Shown here: one piece after another, positions 49,301-62,500 of the stretch
How positions within the stretch are numbered: the first letter of the stretch is position 1
Layout of the letters: each line of letters starts with the position of its first letter
Notes under the pieces: generated by a model
The model's database searches: none
What the model was told of the DNA's origin: nothing
Seen by the model: only the letters and a program-made list of their open reading frames with translations
Made by a program: the position numbers and the translations under genes
Assembly (NCBI RefSeq): GCF_003672135.1
Contig: NC_039516.1
Location: 10,647,838 to 10,711,837, forward strand
Length of the DNA stretch: 64,000 nt
Direction: 5' to 3'
Source of the DNA: Ooceraea biroi
Taxonomy: Eukaryota > Arthropoda > Insecta > Hymenoptera > Formicidae

Positions 49301-52300
49301 TCGCATAATGTCTTTGCTATGATATTTCCATGCTAACTAAGGATGCTCTTCGTTCACGGCGGACGCCTGCTTCGCAAGTCGTAAATCGAAAACGACGCAG
49401 AACTTAATAGTCCTTATAAAATCGTGAAAGCCGGGTAATTTTCGCATCGTATTAAACCTTAATGCCCGCTTTTCCTTCGTCGTGCTGTGCGTCGATGTAT
49501 TTTTAGCGGAAACTAGAAGAGCCGAGAGCGAGAGCCGGCGAAACGCGAATCACGTAATTGTAATAAATCCGTTTCGAATGTATCGATTCCTTTATGATTG
49601 TTATAATCCTAGCTAAATTGCTACGTTTTGTGAATTATTGGAAATATGAATATGTTACGTACACACACGCGCATCCGTGCGTGTATTTGGTGCGTGAATG
49701 CACATTTAAAGCCATACATCTCGTAATTTTGGATTTGTATAAATCCAATTTAAATTCGCCATTTTGTATTCTCGCAGATTTAAATTTGAATTTAAATGGA
49801 TCGTACATCTGCATTTATATGTTAATTAAATATATTAATCTCAGTTTTCATCAGGAATATAAGAGTATACAATTTGCGAGAATGTCTAGCACACCAGTGT
49901 GCAAATATTGAAAAAATGTCCTCTCTTGAAATTTCAATTTCCTTTAGAAGAATTTCCTTTGTACCTTTAAAGCAACAACTTTCAATTTACAGATTTATAA
50001 CGCTCGCAATGCAAAATTTTATTATAATTATAATCTTGGTTTTCATTTATATTCTATATCGCGTGCGGAATATGTATCCATTATGTTGTTAATAACGTAA
50101 TAATTAATTTACGGAGTACTATGAAATTAAACACATCTCATCGACGAGAGCGGCAGCGCACAATAGACGTAACGACAATATACAGCCATTTAATAAATGA
50201 ACTTATTTAATTTAATTTAAAATGTTTTGCACGAGTCAAATATCATGCGGTTATCTTCAACAACGATAACGAAAAGAACTCGGTTATGTAAAACGTTTCG
50301 CCTTCAACCTACGAAGAACCGAATTATGTAAAGTTGTCTTTTATGCACCGAACAAAGTTTCATTATCGGAAACTTCTTTGAATATACGCTATCTGAATAT
50401 CTCCATGCCCGTTTGCCGGCAGGCTTGCTCCGACATAAAACGCGCACATGTTCTGAATAATGTTGATTAAAATATCATCTTATCGCTGACCGGTAATATT
50501 CATCGCACGAATCTCTCACGTTTAAATCTCGCAAAGCCATTCCTGAAGAAACATAAATCGAAGGAAACACCCTCGGAATGATTTTAAAACACTGTTGCTG
50601 AAATTCTCAGATCCGTTCCGCTCATGAAATTGAAAGGAAGAACTCCAACGCGAGAATAAAAATCTCGCAGCCTCTAAATAAATTCGTGAGATCATTCATT
50701 CACGTTCAATTAAAAGTTTCACGGCAATTACCTTTGTGACACACTCAACGGATCCCCTCAAACGTGCTCGACAATTATGACGGGGGAGTAGAAATAAAAA
50801 ATGAGACTCGGCATCTGGGGAAATTAAGAGAATTAATGATTTTTTCCTCCTAAGAATCCCTTTTTCGCGACATTCAGACGTCTCTTTCGCTCTTTCTCCC
50901 TCTCGTCTCCGTCATTGTCGCTTTCGCGGAGCAAATCCCCGAAGCCCGTCATTCAACGACCGACGTATTGTGCGGAAATCTTCTTTTCCCTCGGGCGAAA
51001 GCAATTTCAAAGGACAACGCCCCGGGGGTGACGAAATGGAATTTACGAAATCGCAGCGTCGTGACGGCGGGCACAATCGGAATCATTACCGGCCGGCGAA
51101 ACAATCCAGTCGCGCAGCACAGGTGCGTGTGCATTTTATTAACGGTCCGTGAAATATTCCTGCTAACGGACGTACGTAGTCGACTAACGGGAAACCCGAG
51201 GGTGCAATTGCAAGCCGTCTCGCCCAGCAAATAACTTACTGGGACTTGCGTCGTAATTTTTTCGTGACGGTGGCCCATTCGCGAAATAAACGCGTTCGAT
51301 TATCTGGCGAACAGAAGCACGATTATTCGTTGTGGCCGCGCGACCGTTCGACGGTTTTCCGTTACTTTTCCGAACGTTTCGCACGTGCTTGCACGTGAGA
51401 ACATTGCTCCCCTGGTTTCTTCTATGCTTTCACGTTTGCGCGAACTTTACTGCCGAACGCTTGGACATTTAGCGGCCGTTGCCGTTAGTCTGAAAGAGCG
51501 ATTGTTTCTATCGTTTCTCTTTAGAGAAATGCACTGGCAGAAAGGAACGCTCCGTGAAAGCGAATGTTTTAATTAAAATCGTGCCGCTATCCGCTTCACT
51601 GCGAGCGCTTCGAGTCTTAATGTACGACGGTGACGTTGACAAACTATTAATCGTTCTAAAGTTAAAACAAATCTAAATTATCATCTATTTATTTGCGCAT
51701 ATATTATATATAATTTTTACGTGCTTCTCAAATTTATTAAAAAATTTCTCTCGTTAATGCAGGATTTATATGCAACAGTCTAATTTTGTCAGAGGCAATC
51801 TCCATATTCTGCCGCATTTTGCGGACAACATCTCGCTTTGTTCACATGTACGGTTATTGATACCTATCGGTCTCATCGATTGTTGCGAAACAAATCGAAG
51901 AAGAAAATTATCACGAGCTTGACATGTTGACAGGCTTAAATCAATTTTCGAGAACAAAACTTGACGCGGGACCAAACCGCGGTAGATTCATTCCACTCAC
52001 GCGAGATTCAGAATCGCGGCATCCGCTGATCACCGTTTAATTAACGGTGTATTTTCGCTTAACATGAAACAGCAGCTCTCAAATTTCGCGATAAACGCGC
52101 ACGATGGCCGCTCATCAATAATGCAATCATCAAGCGCGCCGGAGTCGCAATTTTTCTCATGCCTCTCGCGATTTATGCGTCGACGCGAAATTAACGTGCC
52201 GCCGGCAATTTGGCCGTTCTCGCGGAAAATGCATCGGTTAGCTGCGAGCTAAAAGTAACATTATGGTTGTGCAACTATCTGATAGTTTGAGGTGCCCGCT

Positions 52301-52763
52301 CGCTCGCTCGCGCGAGTTTCGCGTGCCTCATCTTTCCGTTCATCTTTCCGCTTAATTTGCGGCTGCAACCGTTGTCGGCAAACATTGCGGTTCCGTGTAA
52401 CGTTGCCGGAATCAATCGCGCCCTCGCTCTCGAAGCAAATATTTTCGCGCACGTTTGAATACCGCCGCCAAGTTGCTGGCAGAGTCCACGTGCACCACGT
52501 ATGCAACGTGTAATTGCAGGGCGGCGCGAAACTAAATACACTCGCGGTCACTCCGAGCTCGCGAAGCGATGACTCGTGAAGCGGACTCGCGCGGATCATT
52601 TTACGTAAATGACCTGCGAGCTGATTCCGATGCGAATAGATGCGATGCGATGCATCATCGCCGGAGATTTCAGCTATGTACAGTGGGCCAGAAAGCATGC
52701 AAAAGCGGACAAAATTCAAGATTTCTTTAGACTTTTCTGAAATTCGAGGTACTTGAGGTTTTG

Positions 52764-52910
52764 AGGTTGCTGATAACGAATCTGACATGGAAAATTCAAT
52801 ATTCAAATTAGTGGATCCAATATGGCGGTCAATATCTATTAATTTTGATCGGATTTGTATGGAACTTGATATTTAATGGTTTTCAAGGTTGCTGATAACG
52901 AATCTGACAT
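52764..52910 (+). repeat. 25-bp direct repeat inside the ACAGTGGGCC element
   Basis: A 25-mer beginning AGGTTGCTGATAACGAATCT occurs at 52764-52788 and again, identical, at 52886-52910. The offset is 122 bp. Each copy is followed by similar A-rich sequence (GGAAAATTC / CAAAAATTC), suggesting duplication of a longer unit. Confidence 0.88.
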
Positions 52911-53126
52911 CAAAAATTCCTACTCCCTACTCGGAGCGTACAAGCGCCGCGAGAGACAGTGCCGGCACGGTAGAGCGGCCTATCAGCAGATGGGGCACCG
53001 TTGCGTAGGACAAAATATTTTCTATTTGTTACATTTAGAACAATGAGAAATAAACTAGTGAGATAAATTGTCGAACTTAAAACTTTGGTGTCTATCCGTC
53101 AAACTAGCTTTATATCGTGAAAAAAT

Positions 53127-53235
53127 GCATTCTATATATTAATATATATATATTAATATTATATATATACCTATATATTATACATATATATAATATTAAT
53201 ATATATATTAACATTAATAAATATATTACTATTAA
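53127..53235. repeat. TA-rich low-complexity core
   Basis: Mostly TATA/ATTA combinations, largely self-complementary, inside the element at 52680-53819. Confidence 0.85.
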
Positions 53236-56200
53236 TAAATATTCGCTATCACGTGAATTAATGCACCTTATTGTACGTATCTAGTCGCGTAATCGTAGCA
53301 AATCTGGGCGATTTAAAACTCATGTACACATAGCAAATTACAGTATTCGCAAAATATCGCCGAATAAGTTTAAAGTAGGCATTATAATGAAGATCCTGAC
53401 ACCTTCAATTTTTGATTAGAAAGTGGAGTCTCGGGGAGCAGGAAAACAATAACCTGTACAAAAGCGAAATGAATAAAATTGATTTCACAAGAAGTCATGA
53501 TACTCAAATCAGGTTAACGTCCACAGATCTTTACTAGCTTTTTCAAATTCAAATACCCGTAATACTGATATTACATAAAAGAAAAACCTTTAAAAGTGAT
53601 AAGTAAATTTTTCATATGAGAAAAAGAAATTATAAATACGTTAGGAAACAAATAACATTTTTCTTGTTCATGATGCCCCTATATGAACAAATATTGAATA
53701 ACCTGTAAAAACATTTCGCTACGGCCACTTCAACTACTCTATTTTAAGATATCGTGATAATTGAGTAAAAATTTGAGTGTTGGTTTTTTGCCACTTTTGT
53801 GAGTTTTCTGGCCCACTGTGCTATGTGGCGAATACACTTTTGCGCAACGCACCAGTGTAGATTAATAATAATCGGTATTTAGGTCGGTTCTTTATGTGAT
53901 GATACCGTTCCGCGGATGGTCCCGCGGATGCACGGCGACGCACTCTTGTATTCATTGATATTCCCGCTATCAATTCCTCTCGCAATATGCATGATGAGCG
54001 CTTTGCGCGTGACATGAAAAATTGACGAAAAAATATCAGCTGCCGCTGCAAACATTGATGTGTTTGTCAGTATATTTTTTCCGCTAAAATAATACGTTGT
54101 GTACGTCACGACCGGATCCATTGTTCGACAGCAGTCGCGTGCATATTTTCTCCACAAAGCAATTTCAACTCGTTCGTGAATCGCCGTAAATACATCCGAA
54201 ATTTACTAATATTGATACACGGCGCCCGTATGAAATAACCCGGTGGATATTTCCCGATACACGGCGGAAGTTCCGTGGAACGTTACGCCCCGCATGTTAA
54301 TTTAACAGAGTTAATTACGATTGCATTAAGACCACTGTGAAAATGCTACGCTTTCATGAAACCACCTGCCGCGCGAGTGCTTAACAATCGACACGAAACC
54401 GTTAATTAACAACCAAATCACACCGTCGTTTCGCTGGTAAAAGCGATCCTCACTTGAAATCACGACTGAAGAAATTCCGCTGCATATTTACGTTCTCCGT
54501 GGTACAGTTGAGTCTACCCTTCCTACAGTTCATCCCTTTGCTGGTACCTATCATTCCGGAATCGAGTCCGCCGGTTAATTTTCGCCAAGACAAGTTCAAG
54601 AGAATCCTTACTCCGCGAGGATTCGCAAGGATCTTCAAACAAGGGTTCGCGATCGATAGAGGTCTACTCGCGTTGCGTCGCTCGCGCTTAATTTGCTCTT
54701 ACGCGCAACCTCCGAATTGCTCGCGAATTTCCGCGCTTTAGACAACCCCACGTTCCGAACAACGCAACCGAGAAAAGCCGAGACAGGACGGGTTATCAGG
54801 GTGCACCTACGTCTCGGTGGCGGAATGAATTAGCCGAACCGGCAAATAACGTGGACCGCACGCTGCCGCAGCTTCGCCGCGATCAAAGGCGCGGCGTTTC
54901 TGCGGCCGCTGGCCGCTTTTGCGCTTAATTCGCAGGAAATTCGTCGGGGCGAAGTTACAGGTCGATTTTCGTCGAGTTTACTCGGATCGTTCTCTATCCT
55001 GCTTGTCGCTGACGTGATTCACTGGCCGATGTGGAACGCATTCGCGAAAATGGTTAATACAATGAACCATAATACGATTCTTTCGACGAACTTGCTGTTT
55101 GCTATTATTTATATTATCGAGACAGCGTAAAGAACAGTTCGCTTTCACGATCGATTGAAACTCCTGGCGTCGTTGAACTGAAAAGCAAACGCGCATTTAA
55201 TTCCGCGTACACTTAGAGAACATAATTCAAGTTTTAAGCACGCAGCTTGAGATGTTTATAACATCGAAAGTTTAAAGCAAGCAAAAAGAGAGAAGAATGA
55301 TGAGGCCAGTCGTCAAACTTGAGCCAGGGATTAACTTGAGGAAAAGAATAACTGCAAATCAAGTGGAAATTGACTTCAAGTTGGGAAGAGAGTTTTACTG
55401 TCTCTTTTTCTCTCTCTTTCTATTTCTCGTTTTCATCTTGTTAAACAATATACTTTCACGACTTCCAAGAATTGTGCCGAAAATAAAAGTCATTCTATTT
55501 GACCGACGCGGAGGTCCAAGCTCGTGCAATGCTACCTTGCACCTAAGAAAGAGGCTGAGAGAGTGTCCTGACGGTGGTCAGAAGAAGGAACGAGCGAAAG
55601 CCAACGATCCAGAGAATGAAAGGAGGAAAAAAGTGACAAAGGAGAATAAGACAGACGGAAAGAGAGAGAGAATGAGAGGGAGGGAGAGAGAGGAGCAGTA
55701 GAAAGAGCAAGTACGTGGTTCGACGGGCGGAGAACGCGTTTATCGCATTAGCTCTAATGGCGAGCCGCCATCCGGAGCCTGTCCGTTCCTCACGTCTTAC
55801 TATCTGTCATGTTTATCATCCCTCACGATGGCCAATTGGATTTAGCGCCGGCGGTTGTGGTGCGCGGGGACGCGCTTAATCAAAAGCGACAAGCTAATTG
55901 CATCGACGAATTTCGCGGCGTGGGAGCAATTGAATTGTCTGACGATACTATGCTAAGCGATGCGCCCGACTAATGGCGAACAAGGCGATCGCGATGTAGG
56001 CAATCGCGTTAAGCTTGCTGGAGCTTTCCGATTTAATTCGGGACATTACTCCGAGAAGGTGGGAAACGCGAGCACGACTAAGAATTTTATGTACTTAATG
56101 TATTTGACGATTGCAAATGTTTTAGTTATCTTCTCGCGCAGAAAGGCGATTTGTGTGTATCTTTAGACAGGCAATTGCAAATTTGTTACATTTGATATTT

Positions 56201-56914
56201 ATTTGACGAGCAATCGTTCTGAATTTCGGTAGCCATTATTTTTACAGGATCACGTGAGCATCAGAAAAAATTGCTTATTTTTTCACGATTAATCGTACAG
56301 GTAGGCAACAATTAAACGCGAAGGAAGAAAAAAGAAGAGGACGTACCGCGAGGGAATTGCAGAGATATGAATTAGTTAAACAGATCGTAATTACAATCGG
56401 GCGGGCGTTTCTTGTTCAAGCTGGATATTTGCAGGGGATAGACGACTAACTGATCACATCTGCGATCTCATTTATAATCCCTCGCGGTGGTCCAATTCGG
56501 AGCTTGACGCTGGGCGGAAGCGCGGCTCTGATTACTTCGTCCATTCTCGCAATAGGAGGCAGCTGGTCCGCCCTTCATTCTCGATCAATATGTCCTTTCA
56601 CAGGGAGAGTTCTTATCGGGATCCTTCGTCTAGGATCATAGCCGGAGATTTTCACCAGCAATCCCGTATCTTCGACGCGATAATGAGCGAGTTCAGTCGA
56701 CCGAACCATATCGATTCAAGTATAATTATTGTCTGGTATAGGAATATAATGTTGCGCGACAGTCTCTCGTTAAAATTCGTTGCAGCGCAAATTTGTTCAC
56801 CGCGAGATTGCCCCGAAATCGGAACCTGTATCCTCATGTTCGAGTTTCCTCTTCTGACACATTGAATGAACCGTATTTCGATATATGATAATAATATGTT
56901 CAAACGATATTTTT

Positions 56915-56940
56915 CAGAATATCAGAATATTCAGAATATT
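56915..56940 (+). repeat. CAGAATAT tandem repeat, three copies
   Basis: Three copies of CAGAATAT(T) in a row in AT-rich sequence. Confidence 0.8.
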
Positions 56941-59499
56941 TTTATCAGATATTAATGTTTTTAATGAATTATTCGATCGAACTTTGCTGCTCATCGGTGT
57001 TTTAAATTTCGAAAATTAATTTTATACCTCACGAATACGATATCTTTACCAGAGAAACCAAGAGATTCGTTATCCGTGCACAGCTTGCAATTTAAAAAGT
57101 CTCACGGACTACGAAAAGGACTGAAGTAAAATCTTGGTCTCTCTCAAGGAGCACACTCAAAAGTCTCATCTTACGGAACCAAGTCGCAGACGGGGCCGTA
57201 AATGTCGCTCTAACTTACACGCCGGACATTTTAATAACTCAGACCGGTTATAAAACACGCATGTGGAATCATCTTCGCGCGCGAATCACGTCGGAAATTT
57301 TCATATTGTCCGTATCACCTCGTAAAAAAGACTAATAAAGTTGCGGCCGTCTAATCAAGTTCGCAGCGCTTTAAACAGCACTGTCATCGCTCGTTAAAAG
57401 TTCCGTTAACAAAACTCGATGAGAATTTAACATACGCGAAAGATATCTTCATCGACTGCTTTTACGAGAACGCGTAAAAATCGCCACTTTCGCGCTTGAT
57501 AATTAACGACGCGATTAAAAATTTGTAATCTCGCCATCTAATTTTCAGCGTACTATTACCTCGCGGCGGTTTTGCGCCGCAAAAAGGCGTGCTCTTGCGA
57601 AAAGAATTGTCTTTCCTTCTCTTTTTTCATCTTTTGCAAAAAATAAAAGCGTTGAAAGTCGGATCCGGTCGCTAAAATTTACAGCCAGCCGTAAATTAAT
57701 TCGCGCTCCACGGAAATTAATTCGTCCCGTTGTCCTCTCATTCCTCGTCATTCTTCATTTGCGCTCGGTCATTTTCACTCGGTCATTGTCAGCATAATGC
57801 TCTGCGAGCGCGCGTATTTTCGGTGCCTTAATCGTAACCGGCAGATCGTTGCATTAATATCGCGGGTTACACCATTTGCATTTGCCAAATTTTGCTGCAC
57901 CGCGTAATAAAACAAAGACGAAATATTCTCAATTTATGATTTTCCTGATATTGTCGACGAAGAGTGGAATTTCACCGTTGTTTAAGCGATGTAATGGAAT
58001 ACCGCAAATAATTTCCTTTGTAATGTATTATAATTTCATTCCGCAGCCTTGTATATATATTGGGATAAATAGGCAATTAACAAATTTTGTAGTTATAACA
58101 TAGTATAAAATGACTGCACTGCAATTGCACTTTCCACCAAACCCGGTTAATTTTTCTTAGGAAACACGCGTTGAGCTTAATATTTTTAAAATTGTTCGTG
58201 CAGAATATCCGTCTTTCTGCGAAGAGTTTTTTATTGAATCTTTGTAGCAGTCTTGCAACATCAGCTTTTTCTTACACGATGTATTTCCATTATTTTCCGA
58301 CACAAATTGCACTTATTATTGTAGCATCTGAAAATTTTAGATTATGACCGATAATGTAATTTATATTTCATATACATTATAAACAAAGTTTCTGTGTATT
58401 GTTGATTTGTATTATCGATGACGTTAATACTTGTAAAAGAATAATATGATCGAACTGTTTGTTATCGATTGCAAAAATCGATTTTTCTCTCGTTTGTGGA
58501 AGAACACTATAAGATTCGAGTCGAGGAATAAGTTTGCGTAGTTTCTCTTGTGGCACTTTATTTTGATCTGATCTTAATCACTATCCCTCTATCATTAAAT
58601 ACATATAATATATTCAAAGTAAAGAAAAGAGAAATCTTTTCATTTGCTTTGCTCTATCCTCACATTATTATTCCTTGCACGGAACGAAATGTATGCCAGC
58701 ACAATCTCTTCCATAAAGTCAAAAGAAATTATGCACATGAAACGAGAAAGCACAGCTAAACGTTTTCACGAATACCTTTATGTTCCAAAACGATGGAGAT
58801 GTATAATAATTTACGTAGAGCACAGTTCCGAACGAATGGATCGTTGCGTAGCACAATCCGACACAATCGAACGTTACAATACCGTAGCATATCAGCGGCA
58901 TAATACATCACGGCGTTCGGCGCAATTCGCTGCTTCGGAGTTTCGACAATCCTTCATACAAGTGAACTCATTTCACCGGAATAAAAGGTACCCCCTTGTG
59001 TGCGCGCGTTTGCTACCACCTCCGTTACGATGAGGAAGAGATCGCGGGTATTTGAAATTGCTTCCGAAAGTAACTCCTCACGAGCGAGCCGTAACGCTTG
59101 CGGTAGTCAGACGCAACGCAACGAATTTCCACCGACCTCATCCACCTTTCGCGCATTCCGCTCGTTGCGCGGGTTCCTGCAACAAACGCGGCAAGCCAAA
59201 CTGTCTGTCTGCGAGTTCTACGATCCTCGTAGTTTATATTCTTATTCCCGCGCGCGCTCTCCACGAGATGCACCACAGAGAAGTCGGGAATTCCTTCTCG
59301 TGTGTGAAATACGAGGAACCTTCCGCATCCGCTTCGTTTTGTGAGCGGACGGATTGGCGAGGAAGCGGGTCCTTTTAACGAGGACGATAATACGACTTCA
59401 TCAACGGTTCTTGCCCTGACACAGCTGGAATTTCGCACAGTTCGGCCGCATTCCTCCGGCAAGTTCGCCGTCGCCTTTCTCACCGCAGACTACGATTTG

Positions 59500-59531
59500 G
59501 ACGACGATGACGACGACGATGAAGACGATGG
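59500..59531 (+). repeat. GAC/GAT trinucleotide repeat
   Basis: Imperfect GAC/GAT run that reads as an aspartate stretch in one frame. A similar GAC/GAT run lies near 63700-63722. Confidence 0.8.
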
Positions 59532-62500
59532 TCGGGAACGCGCCGACGAGGAGTTTTCTGGAACTTGTTCTGCCAAGTTTACGGCATCGTAAGAAGGACC
59601 TGTAAATTACGACCGACCGATTTTGATGAGTTGACGCAGTAATCACGGTGAATTTAAAGAAATCACGGATGATCGTTTAATCTTTCTGCTTTCTACGAGA
59701 ATTCGTTAAAACGTTCAACAAGCCATTAAATGTGAAAATACAAATTTTTAATTATAGCATCAAAAACCTTTCTTTATGACAAAGAAATATGAATTAAATA
59801 TCTAAATTAAAATTAAATTAAAATTAAAATTATAATGTTAAAAAACTTTTAATATTCAGATCTTGTCTAAGCGCCGAGAAGATTCAACAACATTGTTGAA
59901 CAATTTAATCTCGCTAAACAAACAAATTTTCGGCGCATGCAGACGCCTTAGAAATATCTTATTTTATAAATAAATAAAAATTTGGATCATTAAACAGTAT
60001 TGGCCATCAAATTAATGAGAAAGAGACATTAAGGCAATGATGAAGACGACGAAAACTATTCGCTGAGGAAGGAGATCGTGATCTGGTTTCGCGCTGGGAA
60101 GCAAGCACAAATTAATTTCCATCCGCGCATGTATACACCATCGCGTTATACATCCGCACCCCGAACCCGATTAAGTGCAATTCGTGAAATTACAACCTCA
60201 TCGGAGTACGGAATGCTTCTGCGACCTGTTTGTATCCGAGCGTTACGTTACTGATACAGGTATTACGCTAATACGATGTTTTGCAACGACGAGCTTTGGA
60301 CGAACGAGCTGCCAACGTCGGCAACGACCGATCGATCTTTCACGCTGCATTTTGCTTTCTCTCACGTAAGTTTACGTGTAATTAGCTCTCGGCACGTACA
60401 CATGCAAGCTTGTATCGCGTTGCCACAAACAATATAATCTGTCCAACGAATATTCGTGGCCAGGAACTGCATACAATACAAAGAAAAAACCCTAAACATA
60501 TTAAAGATCGGTTTGCGACCGAGAAAACGGAATGGAACGTAAGGGGATTAACCTCTCCCATAAAACAAATCGCTTTTTCCCTTCGAATCAATTATCGGAT
60601 TAAAGCAGCAAACTGGGGATCATCGGAGCAGATGATGCTCGCTGAATCGCAGCTGATTTTTCACGTCGCGATTCAATCGCGTCGTCATAAATCAATATAC
60701 CGATCGGCGTGCGTTCGCATGGCCCAAAAATCTCGCTACGCTTTTCAGAGGGAATTATTTATCGGAGGGAATGGTGGCGACGAGATGGAGCGGTAGCACG
60801 TGTAGCCTGTATCGCAGCAGCCCAGCAACCGCTGCGGGAGAAAAAGGGAATTTTTAATCTACGAATGCCACACTGCGGCTGTCGTACGCGAATCGAGACC
60901 GATTCGCTATAAAGGAAGGGCGCTAATATAAAGCAAGGGATCCGACCATCTCCGGAGGTATATCCTCGATCACACGCGCGTTTCAGCTTCCGGTCTCTCT
61001 CCCGAAATTATTTTGGCAGCCGTTCAAGCGCGTGCTACGCTCGGAATTGCGGAAGAATCCGCGAACATCCGCCGTGGGATTTTCATTATCAACGGCAACG
61101 ATGGTGCGGAAAGGGGATCACCACCTTGCTTCTTCGAGTAAAGCCTGATTTATAACGCGCATCCGTGACCCCGACACTAGCGTACCACTTGCGGAGCAGA
61201 CGGTGTACAAGGCGAGCGACTAGTGAAATTTCTTCCTTTTTCTCGAATGATACTCCGTTTTTTCACGAAATTTCATGAAACTAGGTTAAAATTGTGAAAA
61301 ATCTTTGACCGATCTCTCTGACCGAGATATTAATAAATTAAGAAATTAATAGTTTATAATAATTACACAACTATAAGCAAATTGATAATTATCAAGAATC
61401 AAGTCTAAAGAAAAAATCCAACTCGTATATATCTCATCTTAATTGGAATTCTTGTCGGAAGGACAGGCAAATTTAGTTAATATTACGTTCAGAATGATAT
61501 TGTGCTATCTATCTCCGTAACAATAACTTATGGTTAACAGGGAAAATCTCTCTTAAATAAATCCGTGAAATTTCTGCGAGGATATTTCCACTGGAATCAG
61601 GGATAATTATAGAAATTGCTTCCCGCTAACTGTGCATGCCATGTAATCTTGATGTCGGTGGTCACGTGTCCATATGCATCAAAGGGATATTGTAGCATGT
61701 AGGATTTTGCTGTGTGTTTGGGGAAAGCTTGGAATACTACAGTATACTCGCTTTAAGCCAGCATGCGTGCCCGGGGAAACGGCGAGTAATGGGTAACCCG
61801 TTGCCAACAAGTAACTTCACTTCCGACGAACAGCTCGTAAATTAGTATAGCATTGTTCGCCTGGTCCTATATTTGCATAAAGAGGAATTTATAATAACTC
61901 GTCCGTGCGCGGACGCTGCGCCGGCCAGATCGCCAGAAAGCGGAAAAGCTTTACTTTAGCGAAAATGCAACCGTCACGTATGCATATCACTTGCATCTCT
62001 TCATATTTCGGGCTTTAATAACACATTGTTTATTATTATTAATATACTAACAATTAAGCAGACTCAGTGCAGCGTGGACCTTAATAAATATTTTAACAAG
62101 CAATTACAGAATAATTTTATAACAATTAGAGAATAATATAATAATATGATGATATGCTATTGCAATTTTCCGGTTGTCGACATTTACTGATACTAAAACG
62201 CAATCTAATGAATATACAAAAAAAATTACAAATAATTTTTAACGAGTGTTGGAATATAGAGTGAAGGCTGTACTCCATATTTTAATCTTAATACATCATT
62301 ATAGAAATCTTATTCGATCCCATCGCTCTTAGTTCATCAATTTATTTAATTAAAATCTTTCAAGCACGTCCCATGCACGTCGGTCCAGAAATAATCCGGT
62401 GCTCAGGAGAGCCCCGTAAGAGAGCGACGAGCGTTCGTTAACGGCGGGGGATGATGGCGGATAAGATTCTGCAATTTATCACGGTCGATGAATAGATCCT

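Larger units (their letters stand above)
38413..52672. other. Long non-coding stretch
   Basis: About 14 kb with no gene or mobile element I can support. It contains a 14-bp-stem hairpin (38501-38533), trinucleotide repeats (38423-38450, 39604-39632), a 10-bp-stem hairpin (46034-46057) and a compound GATAGA/GA microsatellite (49241-49300). Open frames such as 40061-40510, 41108-41554 and 44635-45099 lack recognisable features and are overlapped on the other strand. It is consistent with intron or intergenic DNA. Confidence 0.55.
52673..53826. mobile_element. AT-rich non-autonomous DNA element with ACAGTGGGCC ends
   Basis: The tips ACAGTGGGCCAGAAA (52680-52694) and its exact reverse complement (53805-53819) enclose about 1.14 kb. 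After the first 15 bp the ends stay only loosely similar (AAAAG-x-GG-x-x-AAAA). Both sides are bordered by GCTATGT (52673-52679 and 53820-53826), a 7-bp direct repeat directly abutting the tips. No coding frame lies inside. It contains a 25-bp direct repeat, a GC-richer patch (about 52920-53010) and a TA-rich core (about 53127-53235). The tip resembles Tc1-type ends (CAGTG...GGCCA). With a Tc1 reading the left side has the expected TA but the right has TG. The family is therefore open between a Tc1-like element with one mutated flank and an element making 7-bp duplications. Confidence 0.72.

Noticed and set aside
52261..52806. 181-codon minus-strand frame
   Set aside because: Its N-terminal part lies inside the ACAGTGGGCC element and the rest outside, so it spans an insertion border.
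55297..55701. 134-codon frame with a hydrophobic segment and charged tail
   Set aside because: The tail is a purine-rich low-complexity tract and the hydrophobic part a T-rich one; no splice or family support.
59341..59592. Frame with an aspartate run
   Set aside because: The acidic run is an imperfect GAC/GAT trinucleotide repeat; no other evidence of coding.
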